Of a DNA stretch of 6,627 bases, positions 1-6,471 are shown one piece after another. The DNA comes from Prevotellaceae bacterium (GTDB lineage Bacteria > Bacteroidota > Bacteroidia > Bacteroidales > UBA932), in NCBI GenBank assembly GCA_031275145.1, contig JAISPE010000048.1, positions 1 through 6,627 of the forward strand, in the 5' to 3' direction. Both the position numbers and the translations under genes were made by a program. The notes beneath the pieces were generated by a model. That model saw only the letters and a list, made by a program, of their open reading frames with translations. It searched no databases and was not told where the DNA came from. Position 1 is the first letter of the stretch. The number at the start of each line of letters is the position of its first letter.

Positions 1-90
1 TCCCCAGACCGGGAACATCTTTCAGTGATATGGCAGCGACGTAACTCCTGAATTTTTAAATCGGCGAAGCCAAAGGACATAACTTTCATA

Positions 91-113
91 ACCGCATATT
101 GCGGTCGGTTTTT
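91..113 (+). terminator. weak hairpin plus T-run upstream of the ATPase genes
   Basis: A perfect 6-bp stem, ACCGCA (91-96) and TGCGGT (100-105), encloses a TAT loop and is followed after CGG by five T's (109-113). It could terminate a gene lying left of the window. The stem is short and the T-run is not immediately adjacent, so this is only a candidate. The hairpin separates positions 1-90, where I see no recognisable gene end, from the promoter of the D-I-K genes. Confidence 0.35.
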
Positions 114-130
114 GTGACCGAATCAAGTTT

Positions 131-164
131 TTTGCGGTCATTCTAAAATTAATTAGTACATTTG
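131..164 (+). promoter_or_regulatory. Bacteroidota-type promoter for ntpD-ntpI-ntpK
   Basis: TACATTTG at 157-164 matches the -7 consensus TAnnTTTG of the Bacteroidetes primary sigma factor. TTTG at 131-134 can serve as the -33 element with a 22-bp spacer, slightly longer than the usual 19-21. Transcription would start near 170, giving a leader of about 25 nt to the ATG at 196 but only about 10 nt to the ATG at 181. An inverted repeat, TGACCG (115-120) and CGGTCA (135-140), brackets the -33 element and could be an operator. Confidence 0.6.
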
Positions 165-195
165 CGTCATTGTAAAAATAATGGATTGTATAAAA

Positions 196-795
196 ATGGC
201 AATAAAGTTTCAATTCAACAAGACCTCGCTAAATGATCTTAACAAGCAGCTTAAGATGCGTATAAGGGCTTTGCCTACAATTAAAAGCAAGGAGTCGGCT
301 TTGCGTATGGAGGTTCAGAAAGCGAAGGAAGAAGCCGGCAGATTGTCGGCTGAACTGGAAGAATTGATTAACTCCTATATCCATATTTCGGGCTTGTGGA
401 ACGAGTTTGAGCCGGATTTAGTAAAGGTAAAAGACGTCAGTTTAAGCTCCGAAAAAATTGCAGGAGTAAATATTCCTGTTCTTAATGAAGTACTGTTCGA
501 TACCGGACAGTACAGTCTGTTCGGCAGTCCGGTTTGGTACACAGACGGTATACAGATACTTCAAACACTTGCGACTGCAGGTATCCGGTACGAATTTTAC
601 GTGCAGAAAATCAACCTGCTCGATCATGCAAGAAAGAAAACCACCCAAAAAGTAAATCTGTATGAAAAAGTGCAGATTCCGGGATACAGCGAAGCCATAC
701 GTAAAATCAAACGTTTTCTGGAAGACGAAGATAACCTCTCGAAATCAGCCCAAAAAATAGTAAAAAAACGTCAGGAAGAGGAGGGCGGAGAATGA
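196..795 (+). CDS. ntpD: V/A-type ATPase subunit D (central rotor shaft)
   Basis: This is the 199-residue central-axle subunit of a V/A-type rotary ATPase. It is a soluble cytoplasmic protein whose N- and C-terminal helices form an antiparallel coiled coil inside the A3B3 head and pass torque to the c-ring. The visible evidence is the N-terminus MAIKFQFNKTSL followed by the basic helix containing RALPTIKSKESALRMEV, a central less helical segment (about residues 75-115) with the AGVNIPVL motif, and a C-terminal helix containing TTQKVNLYEKVQIPGY (from residue 149), which corresponds to the family's VNxLE-x-v-IP stretch. The length is normal for the family. I chose the ATG at 196 over an in-frame ATG at 181: family members I know begin at MAIKFQ, and 181 would leave an unusually short leader. 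The stop codon overlaps the start of ntpI (ATGA), which implies translational coupling. The subunit I identity of the next gene makes this call firm. Confidence 0.93.
   Translation: MAIKFQFNKTSLNDLNKQLKMRIRALPTIKSKESALRMEVQKAKEEAGRLSAELEELINSYIHISGLWNEFEPDLVKVKDVSLSSEKIAGVNIPVLNEVLFDTGQYSLFGSPVWYTDGIQILQTLATAGIRYEFYVQKINLLDHARKKTTQKVNLYEKVQIPGYSEAIRKIKRFLEDEDNLSKSAQKIVKKRQEEEGGE
779..784 (+). promoter_or_regulatory. Shine-Dalgarno-like site for ntpI
   Basis: A perfect AGGAGG lies 7 nt before the ATG at 792. This is noteworthy because other starts in the window have A/T-rich leaders, as is usual in Bacteroidota. It also encodes the last residues of subunit D (…EEEGGE), so it may be coincidental. 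Together with the ATGA overlap it would favour re-initiation of ribosomes finishing ntpD. Confidence 0.4.
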
Positions 796-2594
796 TAGTA
801 CCGATGGTAAAATACAGTTTCCTGCTGTATCACGGTGATTTCAACCGTTTTTTGGAACAGTTGCAGGAACTTGGAATGATTCATGTCGAATCGCGCAATG
901 TGGAACTCGATGAAGAAACAAACGATATTATCCGTAAAGCCGGAAATTTCAATAAAATAAATTCCGAACTCAAAACCGTTGAAACGACTCCGGAAACCGT
1001 TCCGTTCGATGGAGATGCGTACGCTTTGGCCGAAACGTATTCCAGTATCAGGGAGCAGCTTGCAAAACTTGAGGCCTCAATTGCCAAAGTCAGTAAGGAC
1101 ATTGAAGAAGCGCTTCCATGGGGCGAATTTAATGAAGATGACATTGAACGTATTGCTTCGCTTGGAATTACGCCGAAATTTTATGAGATCCCGGTCAGGC
1201 AGTTTGACGAAAACTGGGCAAACATTTATCCGCTTTACGAAATAAACCGTACCAAGGGAAGGGTTTATTTCGTTATATTGCAGGACAGTCAGGATTTTAA
1301 CTTCGAATTGCAGGCCGTCAAACCGCCTTCGCAGTCTTGCGTCAAATTGCAGAACGAACTGCATCGGTTGAATGAGCGCCATTCGCATTATAAACGGCAG
1401 TTAGCATCTCTGGCCATGTCTGCCGGAATTTTGTCGGAAGAACGTAAACGTCTGACAGAGAAAATCGATTACAACACGGCAAAACTCAGCGCGCAAAATG
1501 AAGCCGGTGACAGTATCAAAATATTGACGGGCTGGCTGCCGAAAGAAAACAGGGATAAGTTTGAAGCGTTTCTGGAAACTCGGGATACCGTCTATTTCAC
1601 GGAAGAAAAGATAAAAGACGGGGAAGAACCCCCTGTCCTGCTGAAAAACAACAAATTTGTCCGTTTATTCGAGCCAATTACCAATCTGTATTCTTTGCCG
1701 AATTACAGGGAGCTGGACCCGACGCCGTTTTTCGCTCCGTTTTTCATGCTGTTTTTCGGATTCTGCCTCGGCGACGGAGGATACGGGTTTCTTATTCTTG
1801 TCGCAGCTTCATTGCTGAAATTAAAGATAAAAAACGCCGGTATACGCTCTGTACTGACTCTGGCTCAATATATGGGAGCGGCGACAGTGCTGTTCGGAGT
1901 CATTACCGCTACATTTTTCGGAATATCAATGGACAGTATAAGACCCGACAAAATCATCGAACGTCTCTTTGATTTAAAAGAAAATTTCGGGATGATGATA
2001 CTTTCTCTCATGCTGGGATTCATACAGATAATCTTTGCGATGTTTGTCAGCGCTGCAAAAACCGTCAAGCAGAAAGGCTGGAAATATGCGCTTTCGACAT
2101 GGGCATGGATTGTTGTAATCATCGGAGGAGCAGTCCTGTACGCGCTTAAAGACAGTTCGGGGAATATTGCCGTTCTGTATACTGTCGGCATAATCTGGTG
2201 TCTGGCGGAACTTGTTGCCCTGTTTTACAATACACCCGGCAAAAATCCTTTCGTAAACTTCGCTTCGGGACTGATGACAACCTATAACATGATATCGGGT
2301 TTGATGGGCGACATGCTCTCGTACATACGGCTTTTCGTACTCGGATTGACGGGCGGCATTCTCGGCGGAGTGTTCAACAGTCTGGCGGTTACGACCGGCG
2401 ACGGCATAGATATTCCCGTAGTCAGTCAGTTGATTACGCTCATAATACTGTTATTCGGGCACAGTTTGAATTTTTCGCTGAATATTTTGGGAGCGGTAGT
2501 TCATCCTTTGCGTTTAACGTATGTGGAATTTTATAAAAATGCGGGATTCAACGGCGGCGGTCATCCCTTTAAACTGTTTGAGAAAATAAAATGA
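792..2594 (+). CDS. ntpI: V/A-type ATPase subunit I (a-subunit, membrane stator)
   Basis: This is the 600-residue stator subunit that holds the two ion half-channels beside the c-ring and anchors the peripheral stalks. Residues 1-300 form the cytoplasmic arm, with coiled-coil stretches at roughly 80-110 and 185-235. The C-terminal half carries the membrane segments, starting with a conserved hydrophobic stretch that ends in GDGGYG (residues 327-332), a signature of the family. The SYIRLFVLGL helix provides Arg513, and VHPLRLTYVEFY near the C-terminus provides Arg574. These match the two essential arginines of TM7 and TM8 in yeast Vph1 (Arg735, Arg799). The tail GFNGGGHPFKLF is also typical. 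The length is at the short end of the usual 600-660 for bacterial members. The start codon overlaps the ntpD stop and has a good ribosome binding site. A second in-frame ATG four codons later (804) is possible, but the first start fits the family better. Confidence 0.95.
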   Translation: MIVPMVKYSFLLYHGDFNRFLEQLQELGMIHVESRNVELDEETNDIIRKAGNFNKINSELKTVETTPETVPFDGDAYALAETYSSIREQLAKLEASIAKVSKDIEEALPWGEFNEDDIERIASLGITPKFYEIPVRQFDENWANIYPLYEINRTKGRVYFVILQDSQDFNFELQAVKPPSQSCVKLQNELHRLNERHSHYKRQLASLAMSAGILSEERKRLTEKIDYNTAKLSAQNEAGDSIKILTGWLPKENRDKFEAFLETRDTVYFTEEKIKDGEEPPVLLKNNKFVRLFEPITNLYSLPNYRELDPTPFFAPFFMLFFGFCLGDGGYGFLILVAASLLKLKIKNAGIRSVLTLAQYMGAATVLFGVITATFFGISMDSIRPDKIIERLFDLKENFGMMILSLMLGFIQIIFAMFVSAAKTVKQKGWKYALSTWAWIVVIIGGAVLYALKDSSGNIAVLYTVGIIWCLAELVALFYNTPGKNPFVNFASGLMTTYNMISGLMGDMLSYIRLFVLGLTGGILGGVFNSLAVTTGDGIDIPVVSQLITLIILLFGHSLNFSLNILGAVVHPLRLTYVEFYKNAGFNGGGHPFKLFEKIK

Positions 2595-2622
2595 TAATTA
2601 AATATATAGAAATAGAAATATT

Positions 2623-3069
2623 ATGACAGCAATTTTATTGGCATACATAGGAGTAGCCTTAATGGTCGGACTTTCGGGTCTTGGCAGTGTATATGGAATC
2701 ACGATATGCGGCAACGCCGCAGTCGGAGCCTTGAAAAAAAATCCGGGCGCTCTGGGCAGTTACATCGGTCTGGCGGCAATGCCCAGTACACAGGGATTAT
2801 ACGGATTCGTCGGATTTTATTTACTTCAGGAGAAACTTGTGACGGATATAAGCCCCCTGGCCGGAGCAGCTATTTTCGGTGCGGGCATAGCTATGGGCGT
2901 TGTCGGTTTGCTTTCGGCCGTACGTCAGGGCGAAGTCTGTGCAAACGGTATAGCTGCAATCGGAAGCGGTTACAAAGTAATGGTTCAGACCATGCTTTTT
3001 GCAGCTTTCGCCGAATTTTACGCAATCATTGCCCTCCTGTTTGTTATTCTGACAAACAGCGCACTGTGA
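2623..3069 (+). CDS. ntpK: V/A-type ATPase subunit K (c-ring proteolipid, likely Na+-binding)
   Basis: This is the 148-residue, four-helix proteolipid that forms the rotating membrane ring. It is a duplicated hairpin: TM1 about 3-28, TM2 43-69, TM3 78-100 and TM4 119-144, with Gly-rich helices and short basic or polar loops (KKNPG at 38-42). Only the second hairpin has a carboxylate, Glu131 in FAAFAEFYAI, so there is one ion site per protomer, as in Enterococcus NtpK. TM2 carries MPSTQGLYGF (53-62), closely matching LPGTQGLYGF of E. hirae NtpK, and the TM3 end has RQGEV with Gln102. Aligned by eye, Thr56, Gln57, Tyr60, Gln102 and Glu131 correspond to NtpK Thr64, Gln65, Tyr68, Gln110 and Glu139, the Na+-site residues. 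The gene follows ntpI after 28 A/T-rich bp without a clear Shine-Dalgarno site. It is the last ATPase gene here, which fits the usual …D-I-K end of Bacteroidetes operons. Confidence 0.95.
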   Translation: MTAILLAYIGVALMVGLSGLGSVYGITICGNAAVGALKKNPGALGSYIGLAAMPSTQGLYGFVGFYLLQEKLVTDISPLAGAAIFGAGIAMGVVGLLSAVRQGEVCANGIAAIGSGYKVMVQTMLFAAFAEFYAIIALLFVILTNSAL

Positions 3070-3079
3070 ATCGTGAGTA

Positions 3080-3135
3080 AAAATTTACAGAATACGGGAC
3101 TAAAACCGGGAAAATCCTTTAATCCTGTAAATTTT
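3080..3135. repeat. 11-bp inverted repeat between ntpK and the POT gene
   Basis: AAAATTTACAG (3080-3090) and CTGTAAATTTT (3125-3135) are perfect reverse complements separated by 34 bp. The right arm ends 3 bp before the -7 box of the next gene. The long loop and lack of a following T-run argue against a standard terminator. It could be an operator for a dimeric regulator or a weak transcript-end structure for the ATPase operon. No better terminator for the ATPase genes is visible in this gap. Confidence 0.5.
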
Positions 3136-3138
3136 GTC

Positions 3139-3146
3139 TATATTTG
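3139..3146 (+). promoter_or_regulatory. -7 box for the POT transporter gene
   Basis: TATATTTG matches the TAnnTTTG consensus. No good TTG-type -33 element stands at the right distance; the closest is TTTA near 3118-3121. A start near 3153 would give a leader of about 39 nt before the ATG at 3192. The leader is A/T-rich and ends in AATTAATAAACATG, the A-rich start context common in Bacteroidota. Confidence 0.5.
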
Positions 3147-3191
3147 TGCGATTTTTATGTATTGACTATTGTAAATTTAAAATTAATAAAC

Positions 3192-5171
3192 ATGAAAGGA
3201 CATCCAAAAGGACTGCTTGTTCTCGCCCTGACGAATATGGGCGAACGTTTCGGCTACTACACCATGTTAGCCATTTTAGTATTGTATATTAAAGCAAAGT
3301 TCGGACTGTCGTCGTCATCGGCGAGTATGATTTACGGCGTTTTTCTGGCTTTGGTTTATTTTCTGCCTCTGATAGGCGGATTTGTTGCCGACAAGATTTT
3401 AGGATACGGGAAAACAATCATAGTCGGCGTGTTTGTGATGTTTGCGGGATACGCGCTGCTTGCCGTTCCGAGCGAACCGAATATTGTGGGAGAAATAATG
3501 ATGTATAGCGCTTTATTCCTGATCGCAACGGGTACAGGTTTTTTCAAGGGCAATTTGCAGGCGCTTGTCGGCAATCTCTACGAATCCGGCGACTATAAAG
3601 GAAAACGGGATATCGCTTTCTCTATCTTTTATATGTTTATCAACATCGGCGCTTTCTTTGCACCGAGTGTCGCCAACAGCATCAACAATGCTTTTTTGCG
3701 CAGCGAAAATTTCACGTACGACGCAAATATCCCGAACAATTATGTAAAACTGAACGATTTCAAAACCCTGAAAGTGCTGGATCTCTCCGAAGAGAACACA
3801 TTCAGGAACGAGGCTTACAGCGGTCATAAACAGCCGCTGACAAAGAAAGACAGCGCTGCCGTTCTGGAAAAAGCCAAAAAACGGGATGGAGTAATATTCA
3901 AATCCGAAGAAGCGAAATACCTGTTCAACCTGAAAGCGGCAGGACTTGTCCAGCTGACCGAAGCGGGGCGAATCAAAGACCCGGCAAGACAGCTGTCAAA
4001 AAAAGAATATCAGCTGCTTGACAGTCGCGACCCGAACGATAAACCGGCAATTGCCGCCCTGAAAGAACGGATAAACGGTATAACGGTTACGAGCGCGGAG
4101 CTGTCCGGCGACCCGGATAAATTCCCCGTCAATTTTGCCCAGAGCTATGTGGATAATTTCTTGAGCAAATCGTATAACATGGCATTCGGAGTTGCCTGTA
4201 TCAGTCTGATAATATCGTTACTGATATTCCTGCTGTTCAGAAAAACATGGAAACACGTCGATAAAACGCATAAACAGCAGCTTAAAGAAGGCTCGAACGT
4301 TGTTGTACTGACAAAGGCACAGGTCAGAGAACGGATGATTGCCCTGTTTTTAGTATTTTTTGTAGTGATATTTTTCTGGATGTCGTTCCATCAAAACGGG
4401 GCATGCATGACGATTTTTGCCCAGAACTATACTGCCGGCGACATCAGTCCGGCGCATAACATGATGTTCTCGCTGCTGTCGATAGCGCTTTTTGTTGCAG
4501 TGGTTTACGGGATATATATCGCAACGGTGGGGCTGTTCGGCGGAAAGAAACGGCCTGTACAGGGACTGACCGTCTCTCTGGCGGGACTGGCCGGTATCGC
4601 TGCATATTACTTTATCAGTGTAAAAGATGCCACAGAAGAATCGATAAAAATCACTCCGCAAATCTTTCAGCAGTTCAATCCTCTGTTCATCGTGCTTCTT
4701 ACACCGCTCTCGGTAGCCCTGTTCGCATGGCTTGCAAACAGAAAGAAAGAACCTTCAGCTCCGCGCAAAATAGGTTATGGAATGTTTATCGCAGCAATTG
4801 GCTTCATTATATTAATGATAGCTTCATTCGGACTGTCGTCGCCATCTGAAATCGGAGACGGGGTTTCGGATGTGCTGGTTTCGCCAAACTGGCTGATAGG
4901 AACGTATTTCGTACTTACTCTCGCCGAACTGTTCCTGTCTCCGATGGGACTGTCTTTCGTGGCGAAAGTCGCTCCGCCCCAGTATAAAGGCATGATGCAG
5001 GGAGGCTGGCTGGCGGCTACGGCTATCGGCAACCTGATGGTCGGCATTATGGGTATTTTCTGGGAAAAGCTGCAACTGTACGCTTTCTGGGGTGTGCTTG
5101 TGATATGCTGCATACTGTCTGCCGCATTTATTTTTTCTATCATGAAACGGCTGGAAAAAGTTACTCAATAA
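3192..5171 (+). CDS. POT/PTR2-family peptide transporter with large TM5-TM6 insert
   Basis: This is a 659-residue inner-membrane secondary transporter of the proton-dependent oligopeptide family (MFS fold), expected to import di- and tripeptides. TM1 carries MGERFGYYTM (16-25), the ERFxYY signature. TM5 carries FSIFYMFINIGAFFAP, which fits the PTR2 family pattern. TM7 has FWMSFHQNGACMTIFA. TM10 has LAELFLSPMGLSF with Glu579, matching the conserved TM10 glutamate of bacterial POTs. The C-terminal TM11-TM12 pair is intact. Two oddities stand out. About 165 mostly hydrophilic residues (roughly 165-328) sit between TM5 and TM6, where ordinary POTs have a short loop; with the N-terminus inside, this faces the periplasm. 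Also, the ExxER motif of TM1 reads NxxER (Asn15, Glu18, Arg19). Typical POTs are about 450-500 residues, so the insert explains the extra length. I chose the ATG at 3192 because a longer frame from TTG 3144 would start inside the -7 box, and the protein homology begins at MKGHPKGL. The exact substrate is not readable from the sequence. Confidence 0.9.
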   Translation: MKGHPKGLLVLALTNMGERFGYYTMLAILVLYIKAKFGLSSSSASMIYGVFLALVYFLPLIGGFVADKILGYGKTIIVGVFVMFAGYALLAVPSEPNIVGEIMMYSALFLIATGTGFFKGNLQALVGNLYESGDYKGKRDIAFSIFYMFINIGAFFAPSVANSINNAFLRSENFTYDANIPNNYVKLNDFKTLKVLDLSEENTFRNEAYSGHKQPLTKKDSAAVLEKAKKRDGVIFKSEEAKYLFNLKAAGLVQLTEAGRIKDPARQLSKKEYQLLDSRDPNDKPAIAALKERINGITVTSAELSGDPDKFPVNFAQSYVDNFLSKSYNMAFGVACISLIISLLIFLLFRKTWKHVDKTHKQQLKEGSNVVVLTKAQVRERMIALFLVFFVVIFFWMSFHQNGACMTIFAQNYTAGDISPAHNMMFSLLSIALFVAVVYGIYIATVGLFGGKKRPVQGLTVSLAGLAGIAAYYFISVKDATEESIKITPQIFQQFNPLFIVLLTPLSVALFAWLANRKKEPSAPRKIGYGMFIAAIGFIILMIASFGLSSPSEIGDGVSDVLVSPNWLIGTYFVLTLAELFLSPMGLSFVAKVAPPQYKGMMQGGWLAATAIGNLMVGIMGIFWEKLQLYAFWGVLVICCILSAAFIFSIMKRLEKVTQ

Positions 5172-5192
5172 CAGTTTAAAATAAATACCGGG

Positions 5193-5229
5193 CGGAAATC
5201 CGTGCCGTACGCCGGATTTCCGTCTTTTT
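5193..5229 (+). terminator. strong intrinsic terminator after the POT gene
   Basis: A perfect 10-bp stem, CGGAAATCCG (5193-5202) and CGGATTTCCG (5213-5222), encloses a 10-nt loop and is followed by TCTTTTTATTTT. It lies 21 bp after the POT stop codon and should end that transcript. Its T-run ends about 14 bp before the start of the next gene, so it may also act as an attenuator for it. Confidence 0.85.
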
Positions 5230-5243
5230 ATTTTCCGAAAAGC

Positions 5244-6314
5244 ATGATACAGTCACACAATCTTCAAATCCAGAAATTACTGATTAAAGCCGACGCCGTC
5301 AATTCTCCGTACGACAGGATTAAGCTTATCAAAAAGGCGATTAACATAGCCGATGCTCACAACGATACCGAATGGGGTTTCGATTTGCGAAAGCAGATCA
5401 TCGCGGCGGAAAGAAGTACATCGTCATGTATGGAAGGCCTGCCCGCATTTACATGGATTCTGGACACATACGAGCATCATCCCGAACTGTGCGACGAAAG
5501 CACGTTTATGATGGAATATAAATGGATGATTCAGGCTGCCCGCCGCAATGCCGACGTGTCGATGCAACAGTTCGAATCCATAGTCGAGGACTACAAAATA
5601 CGCCTGCAGAGAAACGGCTTTACGCTGCATTCGTATTACACCGCCAAAGCGCAGATGGCTTTTCAGCAGAACAGACTCGACGAAGCAAAGCTGTATCTCG
5701 ACATGAGAAAATTCGAAGAACGTGACGATCTTTCCCACTGCGTTGCCTGCGAAATCCACGATCTGGTCGAATACGAACTTCTGACCGGAAATATTGATGC
5801 TGCCATTTCAATCGCCCATCCCATATTCTCGGGAAAAGAACGGTGTGTGTATGTCCCTTTCCAGACCGTCTGTACAGCCTTGAACATACTCGACAAATAC
5901 GGATATGACGATTCTGCCGAAACACTGTTCAAAATAGCCGACGCCCTGCTGAACACCATGCGGCAGGAATACGACATGCCAAATATCGGACATATAGGCC
6001 AAATCATTTATTTTTTTACCAAAAGGGATAAAAACAGGGCATGGAACATATTTGAAGAATATGTTGAATGGAGTATTGACTGTGAGGATTATTTCAATTA
6101 TCAGTTCAGTTCCGGGGTTTTGTCGCTTTTCAAGGGAAGCGGAACACGCGATATGAATGTCAGCCCGCGGATGCCATGGCATCAGCCTCTTGAACTTTAC
6201 AAATTTTCCGAATTATATGCGTATTACTGGAATCAGGCCTCAACTCTTGCCGCTAAATTCGACGCCCGTAACGGAGGTACGAATTTTACCGACGAACTTA
6301 ATTCAATGTCCTGA
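5244..6314 (+). CDS. TPR-like helical-repeat protein of unknown function
   Basis: This 356-residue soluble protein has no signal peptide or membrane segment, so it is probably cytoplasmic. I do not recognise a named family. It reads as all-alpha, with repeated amphipathic helix pairs resembling degenerate tetratricopeptide repeats: AKAQMAFQQNRLDEAKLYL (134-152), VEYELLTGNIDAAISIAHPI (175-194), ALNILDKYGYDDSAETLFKI (212-231) and IIYFFTKRDKNRAWNIFEEY (254-273). The N-terminus also has a helical ADAVNSPYDRIKLIKKAINIA pattern. A single HCVACEIH motif (Cys166, Cys169) is visible with no second cysteine pair, so zinc binding is doubtful. The C-terminus LAAKFDARNGG reminds me of large TPR-like proteins in other phyla, but I cannot confirm a relationship. 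TPR-like folds usually scaffold protein-protein contacts. I chose the ATG at 5244: a longer frame from GTG 5202 would run through the terminator hairpin. No promoter fits between the terminator and the start, so expression may rely on read-through from the POT gene. Confidence 0.75.
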   Translation: MIQSHNLQIQKLLIKADAVNSPYDRIKLIKKAINIADAHNDTEWGFDLRKQIIAAERSTSSCMEGLPAFTWILDTYEHHPELCDESTFMMEYKWMIQAARRNADVSMQQFESIVEDYKIRLQRNGFTLHSYYTAKAQMAFQQNRLDEAKLYLDMRKFEERDDLSHCVACEIHDLVEYELLTGNIDAAISIAHPIFSGKERCVYVPFQTVCTALNILDKYGYDDSAETLFKIADALLNTMRQEYDMPNIGHIGQIIYFFTKRDKNRAWNIFEEYVEWSIDCEDYFNYQFSSGVLSLFKGSGTRDMNVSPRMPWHQPLELYKFSELYAYYWNQASTLAAKFDARNGGTNFTDELNSMS

Positions 6315-6337
6315 ATGTTTTATTTACGATTGACCGT

Positions 6338-6352
6338 TGATTTGTTAAATCA
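6338..6352 (+). terminator. weak AT-rich hairpin after the TPR-like gene
   Basis: TGATTT (6338-6343) and AAATCA (6347-6352) form a 6-bp stem with a GTT loop, followed by TTATTAATTTATTTATT. It lies 23 bp after the stop codon, so it is well placed for a terminator, but the stem has only two G-C pairs and the T-run is broken by A's. Confidence 0.3.
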
Positions 6353-6401
6353 TTATTAATTTATTTATTGAAGACTCCAAAGCAGGTCAGACGCCGTATA
6401 T

Positions 6402-6471
6402 GCGCCTGTACACATGTGTGTATAGCGCCTGTACACACATGTGTATAAGTACCTGTACACATGTGTGTATA
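6402..6471. repeat. three tandem palindromic (TG/CA) repeat units
   Basis: Three adjacent units of 23, 23 and 24 bp occupy 6402-6424, 6425-6447 and 6448-6471. Units 1 and 3 share TGTACACATGTGTGTATA (6407-6424 and 6454-6471). Unit 2 has TGTACACACATGTGTATA (6430-6447), whose inner 14 bp are the exact reverse complement of those in units 1 and 3. Units 1 and 2 begin with GCGCC and unit 3 with AGTACC. Each core is a near-perfect palindrome, TACACA-(TG or CA)-TGTGTA, and every 18-bp core alternates strictly pyrimidine/purine. Flanking arms CGCCGTATAT (6392-6401) and ATATACGGGCG (6469-6479) are inverted to each other apart from one extra G. Confidence 0.9.

Noticed and set aside
1..55. Minus-strand frame open to the left edge (…RSYVAAISLKDVPGLG)
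   Set aside because: It reads somewhat like protein, but only about 17 codons are visible, with a stop just before and no start codon. It cannot be assigned to a gene.
181..195. Start of ntpD at the ATG at 181
   Set aside because: It would add MDCIK before the conserved MAIKFQ start and leave a leader of only about 10 nt.
1865..2191. Long minus-strand open frames inside the ATPase and POT genes
   Set aside because: They lie antisense to well-supported genes and show no recognisable motifs, so they are reading-frame shadows.
2706..3080. 124-codon + strand frame overlapping ntpK in another frame
   Set aside because: Its Arg/Ser-rich composition has no family resemblance, while ntpK in the same stretch is clearly conserved.
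3144..3191. Longer N-terminus of the POT gene from a TTG at 3144
   Set aside because: The TTG lies inside the -7 box TATATTTG, and the extra 16 residues do not resemble a POT N-terminus. The ATG at 3192 gives a normal start.
5202..5243. Longer N-terminus of the TPR-like gene from a GTG at 5202
   Set aside because: This would place the start in the last base of the first stem arm of the intrinsic terminator, so the added residues are the translated hairpin.
6402..6471. CRISPR array
   Set aside because: The units abut directly without unique spacers, and only three copies are present.
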